This document shows, one piece after another, positions 1 to 7,190 of a stretch of DNA of 51,115 nt (positions are counted from its first letter, which is position 1; each line of letters begins with the position of its first letter). Origin of the DNA: Lachnospiraceae bacterium (lineage in GTDB: Bacteria; Bacillota; Clostridia; Lachnospirales; Lachnospiraceae); contig JAAUZW010000004.1 in the NCBI GenBank assembly GCA_014804385.1, positions 34,449-85,563 of the forward strand, read 5' to 3'. The notes under the pieces are model-generated. The model made no database searches, had not been told where the DNA came from, and worked only from the letters and a program-made list of their open reading frames with translations. A program made the position numbers and the translations under genes.

Positions 1-647
1 CTGCGATGTGCAATGAGTTCTGCTATCTCCTGCTCCCTGACGGGCGGCTCGCCCGATAGGGCTTCCTCCCCATCCGACAAATTTTCTGCCCGCTCCAGAT
101 ATTTTTCCAGAAGGGCTTCATCACAAACTGCAATATTCTCATAAAAATCACCGGATTTGCTCCCGTCCGAACCTGTGAAGGACACACACCGCTCGTCCAG
201 TTCCTTCCTTAGACCGGCAAGCAGCGACTCCTCGTTCGTCCCCGGCTGATCCATCTTATTGACAAAGACAAAAACAGGCACCTGATAGCGTTCCAGTAAT
301 TTCCAGAGCGTCAGGGTATGACTCTGCACCCCGTCCGCGCCGCTCACAATGAGCACCGCGCAGTCTAAGACCTGCAGAGTACGCTCCATCTCCGCGGAAA
401 AATCGATATGTCCCGGCGTGTCGAGCAGGGTCACCTCCATATCTTTCCATGAAAAACGGGCCTGCTTGGAGAAGATGGTAATGCCCCGCTCCCGCTCCTG
501 CCTGTCCGTATCTAAAAAGGTATCTCTATGATCCACCCGCCCGGGATTTCTGATCTCTCCCGTGGTGTAGAGAATGCGCTCCGCCAGTGTGGTCTTTCCC
601 GCATCCACATGGGCTAACAGCCCAATGACCCGTTTTTTTTCTTTCAT
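1..647 (-). CDS. Translation-factor GTPase, EF-G / Tet(M)-like, N-terminal part
   Basis: The gene starts at an ATG at 647, preceded by AAAAGAGGAACAGG, and runs off the left edge; about 215 residues are visible. Reading the minus strand shows a translational GTPase G domain: MKEKKRVIGLLAHVDAGKTT (G1 P-loop), an RGIT switch I element, DTPGH (G3) and NKMD (G4). The spacing and the word AHVDAGKTTL fit the ribosomal-protection (TetM/TetO/TetW) branch of EF-G-like GTPases better than EF-G itself. Such proteins bind the ribosome and hydrolyse GTP. Lachnospiraceae also carry housekeeping-like relatives not shown to give tetracycline resistance, and the C-terminal domains that would settle this are outside the window. 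The family is clear; the resistance function is not supported. Confidence 0.85.
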   Translation of the reverse strand, partial: MKEKKRVIGLLAHVDAGKTTLAERILYTTGEIRNPGRVDHRDTFLDTDRQERERGITIFSKQARFSWKDMEVTLLDTPGHIDFSAEMERTLQVLDCAVLIVSGADGVQSHTLTLWKLLERYQVPVFVFVNKMDQPGTNEESLLAGLRKELDERCVSFTGSDGSKSGDFYENIAVCDEALLEKYLERAENLSDGEEALSGEPPVREQEIAELIAHR

Positions 648-696
648 CCTGTTCCTCTTTTCCCCACATTCTATCCTCTTTATTCGCATTTACACG

Positions 697-740
697 ACAG
701 AGCGACGCAAAACTTTAACTTTGCGCCGCCCCTCTGTTTT
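697..740. terminator. Inverted repeat between chemoreceptor and GTPase genes
   Basis: ACAGAG at 697 pairs with CTCTGT ending at 737, and an inner stem ACGCAAA/TTTGCG(C) continues it, giving one long imperfect hairpin. It lies between the end of the chemoreceptor gene and the start of the GTPase gene, where a terminator would be expected. On the minus strand no T-run follows the stem, so it is only a candidate. Confidence 0.35.
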
Positions 741-784
741 CCTATTTCTATGAATCTGTCTGATCAGACTCCCTTTGAAACCGC

Positions 785-2248
785 CTATTCCTGATTTAAT
801 ATCTGTGCCAGTCGGTCTATGTCCGCCTGCACCTGACTCATGGAGTTCAGAATATCCTCGACCCCATTTACCTGCTCCTCCGTGGAAGAAGATATCTCCG
901 TGGTATTCTGTACGGAAGCCTGGGATATCGCCTCCACCTGCTGCATGGCATCCTGAAGTCTTTCCTTGCTCTCCACAATGTCACCGAGCTGTCCCTGCAG
1001 CTTCTCCGTCTCCTCGATCACCTGCCGGGAGAACATGAGCATCGTATCAAAAATCTTCACCGTATCATCCAGCTTCTCATTGGACTCCTGCACGATCACG
1101 GTATTGCGGTCAATGATCTTGTTCGTATCCCCAATGGTTCCAATGATATCCTTCAGGATCGCGTCAATCTTCTGGGTCGCCATAGTCGACTGTGCCGACA
1201 GGGCGTTGATCTCGTCCGCAACTACCGCAAAGCCCCTGCCCGCCTCACCGGCCCTTGCCGCCTCAATAGCCGCATTCAAAGCCAAAAGACTGGTCTGCCT
1301 TGCGATCTGGCTGATGCTGTCAATGATTTCACCAATAGAGCCTGATTTCTGTGCCAGAGCTGCCATACCCTCGGATGCCACCTGGGTAGCCTCAATGTTT
1401 TCGACAAACTTCCTGGCCAGTTCATCGATGGACACCTTACCCTCTTTATTCTTCTCCTCCAACTGTCTCACGTTTTCAACCGTCTGCAACACCCGGGCTT
1501 CCGAATCACTGATCCTGCCATCCAGATCATTGAAAATCTGAATACTGCCCTCCACCTGTCCGATCTGCTGCTCCACACTGCCTGCGATCTCCTGGCTGGA
1601 AGCCGCGATCTCGGAAGCGCTCTGTTCAAAGCTATGTAAGGAATCATAGATGGACTGAGAGGATTCCTGCAAACCCTCGAAAGCACCTCGGACATTGCCC
1701 AGAAGGTCTTCCACTTCTCCCTCCTTCTGCTCAACCGTCGCAAAGAGGGATCGTGTTCTCACTACGATAAAGACCGATACCGCAATCGCAAGGGCATATA
1801 CCATAATATCGAAAATCCATATAGCAGCGGTATCCATACACAGATACGCATCCTTAAATAAAATCATGGCTATCGCATTTACGATCACTGTCACCGCCGC
1901 GCATACCTTGACCACCGACAGGTCATAGTAGGCAGTCGAAAGAAACAGTACTAAGAAATATGCCTCCACCATCGCGCCAAATACGCCGGGGGTTCCCACC
2001 ACAAGAACCACAGCACCCAAACCCGGCAGCGCAGACACATACAGATATTTCGCCTTGGCACCAAGCGGTTTCTCAAGAGCCTTTATAATAAGGCCGCTCA
2101 GCGTTATGATCAATGCAATGCTATCCCTCATGCCTCCTCCATTAAAGAAAAGTACATAAAGAAATGCCACAATAGGAATCGCTAAAAGAAATAGAAAAAA
2201 GATAAAATTCATCAACTTTTCTTCGTCTTTTAATATTTTCAATTCCAT
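785..2248 (-). CDS. Methyl-accepting chemotaxis protein with polytopic membrane sensor
   Basis: 487 aa. Residues about 12-165 form roughly six membrane segments with no large extracellular ligand domain and no recognisable HAMP domain. Residues 190-480 are a long coiled-coil signalling domain. The conserved hairpin tip is at about 305-350, with [20 protein letters not shown] followed by FAVVADEI, the site that contacts CheA/CheW in this family. Glutamine/glutamate pairs in flanking helices could be methylation sites. AAAAAGGAGGAAACACAA precedes the ATG. With integral membrane helices as its only sensor it may respond to membrane state, a small lipophilic ligand or redox; this is inference. 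It is monocistronic with its own promoter at 2289-2317. No other che genes are in the window. Confidence 0.9.
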   Translation of the reverse strand: MELKILKDEEKLMNFIFFLFLLAIPIVAFLYVLFFNGGGMRDSIALIITLSGLIIKALEKPLGAKAKYLYVSALPGLGAVVLVVGTPGVFGAMVEAYFLVLFLSTAYYDLSVVKVCAAVTVIVNAIAMILFKDAYLCMDTAAIWIFDIMVYALAIAVSVFIVVRTRSLFATVEQKEGEVEDLLGNVRGAFEGLQESSQSIYDSLHSFEQSASEIAASSQEIAGSVEQQIGQVEGSIQIFNDLDGRISDSEARVLQTVENVRQLEEKNKEGKVSIDELARKFVENIEATQVASEGMAALAQKSGSIGEIIDSISQIARQTSLLALNAAIEAARAGEAGRGFAVVADEINALSAQSTMATQKIDAILKDIIGTIGDTNKIIDRNTVIVQESNEKLDDTVKIFDTMLMFSRQVIEETEKLQGQLGDIVESKERLQDAMQQVEAISQASVQNTTEISSSTEEQVNGVEDILNSMSQVQADIDRLAQILNQE

Positions 2249-2288
2249 TTGTGTTTCCTCCTTTTTCTCACGTATATTTATAATATAT

Positions 2289-2317
2289 ATATTACAGTAT
2301 CCGGATTATAAAGTCAA
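2289..2317 (-). promoter_or_regulatory. Sigma-A-type promoter of the chemoreceptor gene
   Basis: On the minus strand TTGACT (2312-2317) is followed after exactly 17 bases by TAATAT (2289-2294). Transcription would begin near 2282, about 35 bases before the ATG. A sigma-28 motif was not seen here, unlike at the flagellin gene. Confidence 0.65.
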
Positions 2318-2331
2318 TCTGTAACGGCATC

Positions 2332-2937
2332 CTAATGATTATCATCGTTCTCTTCCGTCAGGCTCACAAACTTCGCGTAATGTTCCGGCTTAAACATCCG
2401 TCTGTAGAGGGCATCCAACGCTTCCAGAAACGCCCCCTGCGCAGGATTTCCCATGCGCATATATAAAACGCTGTAGTCCACGCCGAACAGCACAGCCCGC
2501 AGATTCGTCATCTCACAGCCGCAGGACTGATAAAAAGCGATCCGCCGTTCTCTGGTCAGGCGCTGCTTTTCGTTTTCTGCGGCAGCGGTCCGCTCGGACT
2601 CAATATAAAGCCCCGCCACCTGAGGAAGGTTTTCTTTAAAATAAGTACCAAAAAGCAAGAAGGCCCGGTGTCCCAGCCCCTCTCCCCGCCTGTCTGACAG
2701 GATCGCAAAATAGTCAAGCAGTGCGCACTTTGTCTCCTCGCAGAGAATAAAAACGGCGTAGCCTGCAAGCTTCTCCTCCTCATAAAGCCCAAGGGAAAAG
2801 CCGTAGCCCTCCTCCATGCTTTTGAGAATATGGCTTAAGGGCTTCAGTTCGTCAGCGGGGAAATCCCGCCGCATATAAGTATCATAAATAGATGCGATCT
2901 CCGTGTTTTCCAGCTTTTTTATCGTATACTGTGGCAT
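2332..2937 (-). CDS. GNAT-family N-acetyltransferase
   Basis: 201 aa from the ATG at 2937 (MPQYTIKKLE). A farther ATG seven codons upstream is in frame, but AAAGGA sits between the two and favours the inner one. Residues about 83-89 read RRGEGLG, the R/QxxGxG acetyl-CoA pyrophosphate loop of GNAT enzymes (motif A), preceded by a beta strand (LDYFAIL). Later residues (IAFYQSCGCEM) match the conserved C-terminal helix/strand. These enzymes move an acetyl group from acetyl-CoA to an amine; the acceptor here cannot be told. A C-terminal tail of about 30 residues lies beyond the core fold. Confidence 0.8.
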   Translation of the reverse strand: MPQYTIKKLENTEIASIYDTYMRRDFPADELKPLSHILKSMEEGYGFSLGLYEEEKLAGYAVFILCEETKCALLDYFAILSDRRGEGLGHRAFLLFGTYFKENLPQVAGLYIESERTAAAENEKQRLTRERRIAFYQSCGCEMTNLRAVLFGVDYSVLYMRMGNPAQGAFLEALDALYRRMFKPEHYAKFVSLTEENDDNH

Positions 2938-3035
2938 AGCTTTTCTTCCTTTCGCCATTTCAGCTCTTAAGTTTACATAACTCTATCCCCTCAATGTCAC
3001 AAGCGGATGTGTCACCTTTCTCATTCTACATTGAT

Positions 3036-4445
3036 TCATCTGTCATACCCCCGCACATACACAAAGCCCTCATTCTCCCTGTCCATGCGGTATGCCGGAT
3101 CAAGCAGAGCATCCACGAAATCCTGTCCTTCGGCCTCCACCGCCGTCACCGAAAGACCCAGTGCCTGCTCCACCCGGGACACCGTGACGTCATCCAAAAA
3201 TACCTGCTCTCCGCTGCGAAGCATATTGCCCGGGATCAACAGCGCCTCTCCCAAATCCACGCCCTGCGCCTGCGCTTCCTTTAGCTGGGCGATCAGATCC
3301 TGCCCCGTCACCAGCCCCGCCACCGTAATGGTCTCCCCGAAAAAATCATTTCGGATGGCCTGCACATAAATGGAAAGCCCGGGATAAGCCTGCATCAGTT
3401 TTTCCGCCGCCTCCTGTATGGTGGAAAAGGCCAACTTACCCGTGGCGATGGTCAAGCGCCGCTGCAGAGTGCGCTTCTTTTCCAGATAAGTCGGATCCCT
3501 GAGAGCCTCCTCAAGGGCCTGTCCAAACTCTTCCCGAAAAAGCCGCATCATGCCCACACCATTTTCCAGCTGGATGTAGCCGTCGTAACGCTCCTCCTCC
3601 GGAAAGTCCCGCTCCGCCAGAATATAAAACTCATCGCTGGCATGAACAAAGTGTAGACCGAATCGGTCAAAACAAGTTCTCTGGTACTCTTCGATCTTAT
3701 CGATGATCCTCCCGGCCTCCTCCTTCGTGAAAAGCCCAATCGGATACAGGCCTTCTCGAAACCGGCTGATCCCCGCAGGTACTAGCGACAGACTCCGCAT
3801 AAAAGGCAGGTACTTCATCAAATCCTCAATGCTTTGCCAAAGTTCCTCCCCGTCGTTTACTCCCTTACAGCAGACAATCTGCCCGTTCATCTCCACATGG
3901 CCCTCGTAAAACCGATCCAGAAACCGCAGCTTTTCCCCCGCGAAGCGGTTGTGCAGCATCTCGCAGCGGAGCGTCGGATTCGTAGTATGTACCGAGATGT
4001 TGATGGGCGCAAGCTGCATCTTCACAATGCGCTCCACATCCCGCTCAGTCATGTTGGTCAGGGTGATGTAATTGCCCTGCAAAAAAGAAAGCCGGGAATC
4101 GTCATCCTTAAAATACAAGGTTTCCCGCATCCCCGGCGGCATCTGATCGATAAAGCAAAAGATACACTTGTTGCTGCAGGAACGGTAGTCGCTCATCAGC
4201 CCATTCTCAAACTCGATGCCCAGATCCTCGTCATAGTCCTTGTCGATCTCCAGAAGCCACTCCTCACCGTCCGGCTTTCGCACCAGCACTTCCACATACT
4301 CATCCTTCATCAGATAACGGTAATCGAACACATCCTCTATTTCGTTGTCGTTGACGGCAAGAAGGCTATCGCCCGCCTCGATCCCCATCTCCTCCGCGAT
4401 GGAGCCGAGCTCAACCTCCTTTACCACATGTTCTTTTCCGTCCAA
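3036..4445 (-). CDS. PDZ / radical SAM / DUF512 protein
   Basis: 469 aa. Residues 1-70 form a PDZ-like domain (VELGSIAEEMGIEAGDSLLA). CSNKCIFC at 90-97 gives the CxxxCxxC cluster motif of radical SAM enzymes, followed by FIDQMPPGMR. The C-terminal half has the DUF512 pattern, including LLIPGNMLRSGEQVFLDD. The family is widespread in Clostridia and its substrate is unknown; it should bind a [4Fe-4S] cluster and S-adenosylmethionine in the cytoplasm. It follows a small gene (4450-4626) by 4 bases and is probably co-transcribed with it. In many Clostridia this family neighbours the GTPase Der; that gene is not seen here. Confidence 0.88.
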   Translation of the reverse strand: MDGKEHVVKEVELGSIAEEMGIEAGDSLLAVNDNEIEDVFDYRYLMKDEYVEVLVRKPDGEEWLLEIDKDYDEDLGIEFENGLMSDYRSCSNKCIFCFIDQMPPGMRETLYFKDDDSRLSFLQGNYITLTNMTERDVERIVKMQLAPINISVHTTNPTLRCEMLHNRFAGEKLRFLDRFYEGHVEMNGQIVCCKGVNDGEELWQSIEDLMKYLPFMRSLSLVPAGISRFREGLYPIGLFTKEEAGRIIDKIEEYQRTCFDRFGLHFVHASDEFYILAERDFPEEERYDGYIQLENGVGMMRLFREEFGQALEEALRDPTYLEKKRTLQRRLTIATGKLAFSTIQEAAEKLMQAYPGLSIYVQAIRNDFFGETITVAGLVTGQDLIAQLKEAQAQGVDLGEALLIPGNMLRSGEQVFLDDVTVSRVEQALGLSVTAVEAEGQDFVDALLDPAYRMDRENEGFVYVRGYDR

Positions 4446-4449
4446 GCTC

Positions 4450-4626
4450 CTACTCCTCCATCACCGAATATTGCAGCATCTCGTACAGAAGCTTTGTCCC
4501 CTCTTTGATCTCCGGCGGCAGAAGCGCCCTGGCCACCAGCTTATATCCTTCCTCCGGTGCATCAATACGTTCTAAATTGGCATAGTCTCCGTCAATGCTC
4601 GCCACCCGGTACTGAAATGTGTTCAA
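4450..4626 (-). CDS. Small DUF3006-like protein
   Basis: 58 aa from a TTG at 4626, chosen because AGGAGG lies nine bases upstream. A TTG at 4662 is in frame but its purine-rich stretch lies too close. The pattern YRVASIDGDYANLERID...RALLPPEIKEGTKL resembles DUF3006, small beta-rich proteins of unknown function with an I(D/E)GDxAxxE opening and a LPxxxKEG stretch. It stops four bases before the radical SAM gene, so the two are likely translated from one message starting inside the repeat at 4674-4683. Family assignment is from pattern memory only. Confidence 0.6.
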   Translation of the reverse strand: MNTFQYRVASIDGDYANLERIDAPEEGYKLVARALLPPEIKEGTKLLYEMLQYSVMEE

Positions 4627-4673
4627 AGTTTTGTTCCTCCTGTCCGTTTTCGTTCCGTGCAAAACCTTCTCCG

Positions 4674-4765
4674 TATTATATCATATTCTCAGAAGCTGTA
4701 ATCTTTGGCAATGCCAACAAGAATTACGCAGTAATTCTTGCGACGCAAGCTGCTGAGCTTGCGTC
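4674..4765 (-). repeat. Structured repeat family A, tandem unit 1
   Basis: The plus strand begins TATTATATCATAT and ends in two hairpins: CAAGAATTAC-GCA-GTAATTCTTG (4718-4740) and GACGCAAGCT-GCTG-AGCTTGCGTC (4742-4765), each with a perfect 10-bp stem. Unit 2 follows directly with the same plan. Read on the minus strand, the first end is TGATATAATA, an extended -10 (TGnTATAAT) located about 48 bases before the TTG start of the DUF3006-like gene, and could be its promoter. Confidence 0.85.
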
Positions 4766-4856
4766 TATTATATCATATCTCAGATGCCAATATGGTAAAA
4801 TATTTATGAAAGAATTGCTTTGCAATTCTTTGGTCGCAGGATGCTGATCCTGCGAC
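4766..4856 (-). repeat. Structured repeat family A, tandem unit 2
   Basis: It starts with the same TATTATATCATAT, then CTCAGATGCCAATAT, then the hairpins AAAGAATTGC-TTT-GCAATTCTTT (4809-4831) and GTCGCAGGAT-GCTG-ATCCTGCGAC (4833-4856). The stems differ from unit 1 at several positions, always with the matching change in the other arm. It is nearly identical, end to end, to the inverted copy at 14707-14798. Confidence 0.88.
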
Positions 4857-4913
4857 GATTATACCCCAGTTCCTGCAAAAGCGCCATATTTGTTTCCCCA
4901 GAGTGCGCAGGTA

Positions 4914-5396
4914 TCACATCACCAGATAATTCCAGCCCCAGTACAAAAGCCCCAGCACCCAGCTTGAGAAGATCCCGTAAAGAATGACCGGCCCGGCAAT
5001 CGTAAAGATCTTACAGCCGATGCCGAACACCTGTCCCTCCTTCTGGTATTCGATGGCCGCCGAAGCCACTGAGTTTGCAAAGCCCGTGATCGGCACCAGC
5101 GCTCCCGCACCGCCCCAATCCACACATTTTGTGTATAGCTTAAAGCCTGTGAGCAGCACACTGATCAGCACCAAAAGCAGAGAGCACCAAGAACCCGCCG
5201 TCTCCTGATCGATCCCCATACGATTCGTCGCATAATTTAAAAAAAACTGCCCCAGCACACAGATCAAACCACCTGTCAAAAAGGCTTTCGCCATACGGGC
5301 AGGCAGACTGTATTTCGGTGTGGTCTGCTCCACATGCTGCCTGTACGCCTGCTCCTCCGCCTGCTGCGGTGTCATTGTTTTTTGATCCTGTTCCAT
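4914..5396 (-). CDS. spoVAC: Stage V sporulation protein AC
   Basis: 160 aa from the ATG at 5396, preceded by GGAGG with five bases spacing; an in-frame ATG at 5408 is possible. After a hydrophilic N-terminus of about 40 residues come membrane helices with the signature words AKAFLTGGLICVLGQFF and GAGALVPITGFANSVASAAI. The length and soluble N-terminus separate it from the shorter SpoVAE. In Bacillus, SpoVAC is an inner forespore-membrane channel component that moves dipicolinic acid into spores and releases it at germination. It is the last gene of spoVAA-AB-AC here. spoVAD and spoVAE, which usually follow, are absent from this locus. Confidence 0.87.
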   Translation of the reverse strand: MEQDQKTMTPQQAEEQAYRQHVEQTTPKYSLPARMAKAFLTGGLICVLGQFFLNYATNRMGIDQETAGSWCSLLLVLISVLLTGFKLYTKCVDWGGAGALVPITGFANSVASAAIEYQKEGQVFGIGCKIFTIAGPVILYGIFSSWVLGLLYWGWNYLVM

Positions 5397-5467
5397 AATC
5401 TCCTCCATTCCGACGCACTCCCATGCTGCGTCCTCCGCAAATCCCGCATTCCGCGACTGCTATATCG

Positions 5468-5959
5468 CTATTGTAAAAATATCCGCTGCGTAAAATAAAT
5501 AACGCTCCCGATCAGCTTGCCCATCGCAACCGCCAATATCGCGATCCCCAGACCGTGACGAAATCCGATCCTCCTTGCAAAAACGGGTATGGTGTTTAAC
5601 ATCTCCGCGATGGCCAGTGCCAGACATCCCACAAAAATGCCCGCAAACAGACCAAAAATGATCTGTATCAGCGTCCCCGCAAAGCGCCATACCCCCTCCG
5701 TCGCTGCTGCCCCGAAAAGGGCATGCTCACGCACAAAGCTTCCGATCATCGCCCATCTGCTGTAAATACTGAAAAAGCTGCCCACCAGGGTGCCGCATAT
5801 CACCATCTCCTCCAACACGAACACCTTGTCCGCCACATGCATTTTCCCCGCGAAGCGCGGAATCAGTCCCACAGAGATAAGCACTGTGAACACCCCCGCC
5901 GAGACAATAAGACCTGCGCTCCCCCCGATCAGCGCCAAAAACATCTGCTTAAGAAACAT
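5468..5959 (-). CDS. spoVAB: Stage V sporulation protein AB
   Basis: 163 aa, polytopic membrane protein with about five helices. The start at 5959 is set by AGGAG four bases upstream; an in-frame ATG eleven codons earlier lacks such a site. Sequence features that fit SpoVAB are LALIGGSAGLIVSAGVFTVL, PRFAGKMH early in the chain, and GIFVGCLALAIAEMLNTIPV in the second half. It overlaps the end of spoVAA by 11 bases, so translation is probably coupled. Its role in the spore DPA channel is known only through its operon context in Bacillus. Confidence 0.85.
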   Translation of the reverse strand: MFLKQMFLALIGGSAGLIVSAGVFTVLISVGLIPRFAGKMHVADKVFVLEEMVICGTLVGSFFSIYSRWAMIGSFVREHALFGAAATEGVWRFAGTLIQIIFGLFAGIFVGCLALAIAEMLNTIPVFARRIGFRHGLGIAILAVAMGKLIGSVIYFTQRIFLQ

Positions 5960-6596
5960 CGATCTCCTTCCCCTCTCTGTCCGCCGTCGCAATGAGCGCC
6001 TGATTTACATCCTTTTCATATACCCGCATTTCCACCTCGATGGGCGTGGGATCTTTCGTGATCCGTCTGCCGCCGATATGGTTAAAAAAGACGATGATGC
6101 CCACCGCCAGACCCACCGAGTAGGACAGCTCCAAAATTCCGTACCCGTCTCCGGGCGCTCCCATCACCATTTCATAAATCTTCGAAAAGACCTCATTAAT
6201 CCCGATATCATTGTGAAAAGCCATGATCGTAAATGCCGTGCCAAAAAAACTGATCAGTGCCACAAAAAAGAGCTTGCACCACTGGACGAAGCCCTTGTGC
6301 CGGTCCACATCGATCCATTCCACCAGCACATCCGTCTCGCCCAAATTTTCCACGCTGGCTCCCGGACAGGCCTTTTCGATCTCCTGGATCACCCGGAGAA
6401 TGCTGATGACCTGTCTTTTGCTCTCCCCCTTCTTAAACTGCCACAATTTGACAGTCCTGGCCTTTGCCTGAATCTGCGGGTCGCTGCAGGTCAGCTTCCC
6501 GATATCCTTGACGAATACGTCCGGGGTCTGCAGCTCCACATTCTGTTCCGCTTTCAAATAGATTGTCGCATTGTTAGTTGACATAACTTTTCCCAT
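5949..6596 (-). CDS. spoVAA: Stage V sporulation protein AA
   Basis: 215 aa from the ATG at 6596; a second ATG four codons in is also possible, since GGGAAAAG precedes it closely. The first ~95 residues are soluble (IYLKAEQNVELQTPDVFVKD), followed by two membrane helices near 135-160 and 165-200. This layout and the length match SpoVAA (about 206 aa in Bacillus). It is the first gene of the spoVA run and is made in the forespore in known species. A sigma-G-like promoter candidate lies at 6656-6684. Confidence 0.85.
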   Translation of the reverse strand: MGKVMSTNNATIYLKAEQNVELQTPDVFVKDIGKLTCSDPQIQAKARTVKLWQFKKGESKRQVISILRVIQEIEKACPGASVENLGETDVLVEWIDVDRHKGFVQWCKLFFVALISFFGTAFTIMAFHNDIGINEVFSKIYEMVMGAPGDGYGILELSYSVGLAVGIIVFFNHIGGRRITKDPTPIEVEMRVYEKDVNQALIATADREGKEIDVS

Positions 6597-6655
6597 CCAC
6601 TATAAAAACTTCTCCCGGCAAACTCACCGGCATGAATTTCCTACATGATAAGAAG

Positions 6656-6684
6656 TAGTATAATAAAAATTTTTTATTTTATAC
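6656..6684 (-). promoter_or_regulatory. Possible sigma-G promoter of spoVA
   Basis: On the minus strand GTATA (6680-6684) and TATACTA (6656-6662) are separated by 17 bases. Sigma-G promoters have GnATA/G and CATnnTA-type boxes, so one base of the -10 differs. Transcription would start about 53 bases before spoVAA. The AT-rich surroundings make chance matches likely. Confidence 0.4.
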
Positions 6685-6696
6685 GTGAATTCTGTA

Positions 6697-6705
6697 TGCT
6701 ATACT
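6697..6705 (+). promoter_or_regulatory. Extended -10 of the DUF3842 gene
   Basis: TGCTATACT is an extended -10 (TGnTATAnT) oriented toward the gene at 6773. It abuts the hairpin at 6707-6730, so the transcript would begin inside the repeat. The -35 region is weak, which extended -10 promoters tolerate. Confidence 0.5.
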
Positions 6706-6706
6706 A

Positions 6707-6760
6707 GACGCAAGCTCGGCAGCTTGCGTCGCAAGAATTACTACATCTGAAGCTATAATA
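6707..6760 (+). repeat. Structured repeat family A, shortened copy
   Basis: GACGCAAGCT-CGGC-AGCTTGCGTC (6707-6730) is the same 10-bp stem as at 4742-4765 in reverse orientation (the loop is close to the complement of GCTG). It continues GC-AAGAATTAC, the first arm of the second hairpin, but the other arm is replaced by TACATCTGAAGCTATAATA. It looks like a copy with an internal deletion. It sits directly upstream of the DUF3842 gene. Confidence 0.75.
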
Positions 6761-6772
6761 AGGAGATTTTTC

Positions 6773-7177
6773 ATGAAAATTGTTGTGATAGACGGCCAGG
6801 GCGGCCGTATCGGTAAGAATGTGATAGAACAGGTAAAAGCAGGTCATAAGGATCTGGAACTCTACGCCATCGGCACCAACACCATGGCTACCTCCGCCAT
6901 GCTCAAGGCTGGGGCGGACTTTGGCGCCACCGGCGAAAACGCCGCGCTGGTGAATGTGTCCGATGCAGATATCGTGATCGGGCCCGTGGGCATCGTTTTT
7001 GCCAACGCCCTGCTCGGGGAGATCACCCCTGCCATCGCCGCCGCTGTGGGTGCCAGCAATGCCTTTAAAATCCTGATCCCTGTGAACCGCTGCAACCACT
7101 ATATCGCAGGCTGTGCGGAAAAATCTCTGGGTGAGTATATCCGCATTGCAGTGGAGAAGCTGGAGAGCATGCTGTAA
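6773..7177 (+). CDS. DUF3842 family protein
   Basis: 134 aa, AAGGAG seven bases before the ATG. It opens MKIVVIDGQGGRIGKNVIEQ, a Rossmann-like beta-loop-alpha with a glycine-rich turn. GADFGATGENAALVNVSDAD and IVIGPVGIVFANALLGEITP follow, and NRCNHYIAGC near the end carries two cysteines. This is the DUF3842 pattern, common in Clostridia, with no known biochemical role; nucleotide binding is an inference from the fold. The gene converges on the flagellin gene with a 13-base gap and has no clear terminator of its own. Confidence 0.75.
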   Translation: MKIVVIDGQGGRIGKNVIEQVKAGHKDLELYAIGTNTMATSAMLKAGADFGATGENAALVNVSDADIVIGPVGIVFANALLGEITPAIAAAVGASNAFKILIPVNRCNHYIAGCAEKSLGEYIRIAVEKLESML

Positions 7178-7190
7178 AAACACCCGCGTA

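Noticed and set aside
1-647. Tetracycline resistance gene
   Set aside because: Only the G domain is visible; relatives without resistance exist, so the phenotype cannot be claimed.
4674-4856. CRISPR array
   Set aside because: Only two units, no spacers of constant length, and the repeats are themselves two-hairpin structures; no cas genes in the window.
4914-5408. spoVAE instead of spoVAC
   Set aside because: The soluble ~40-residue N-terminus and overall length fit SpoVAC.
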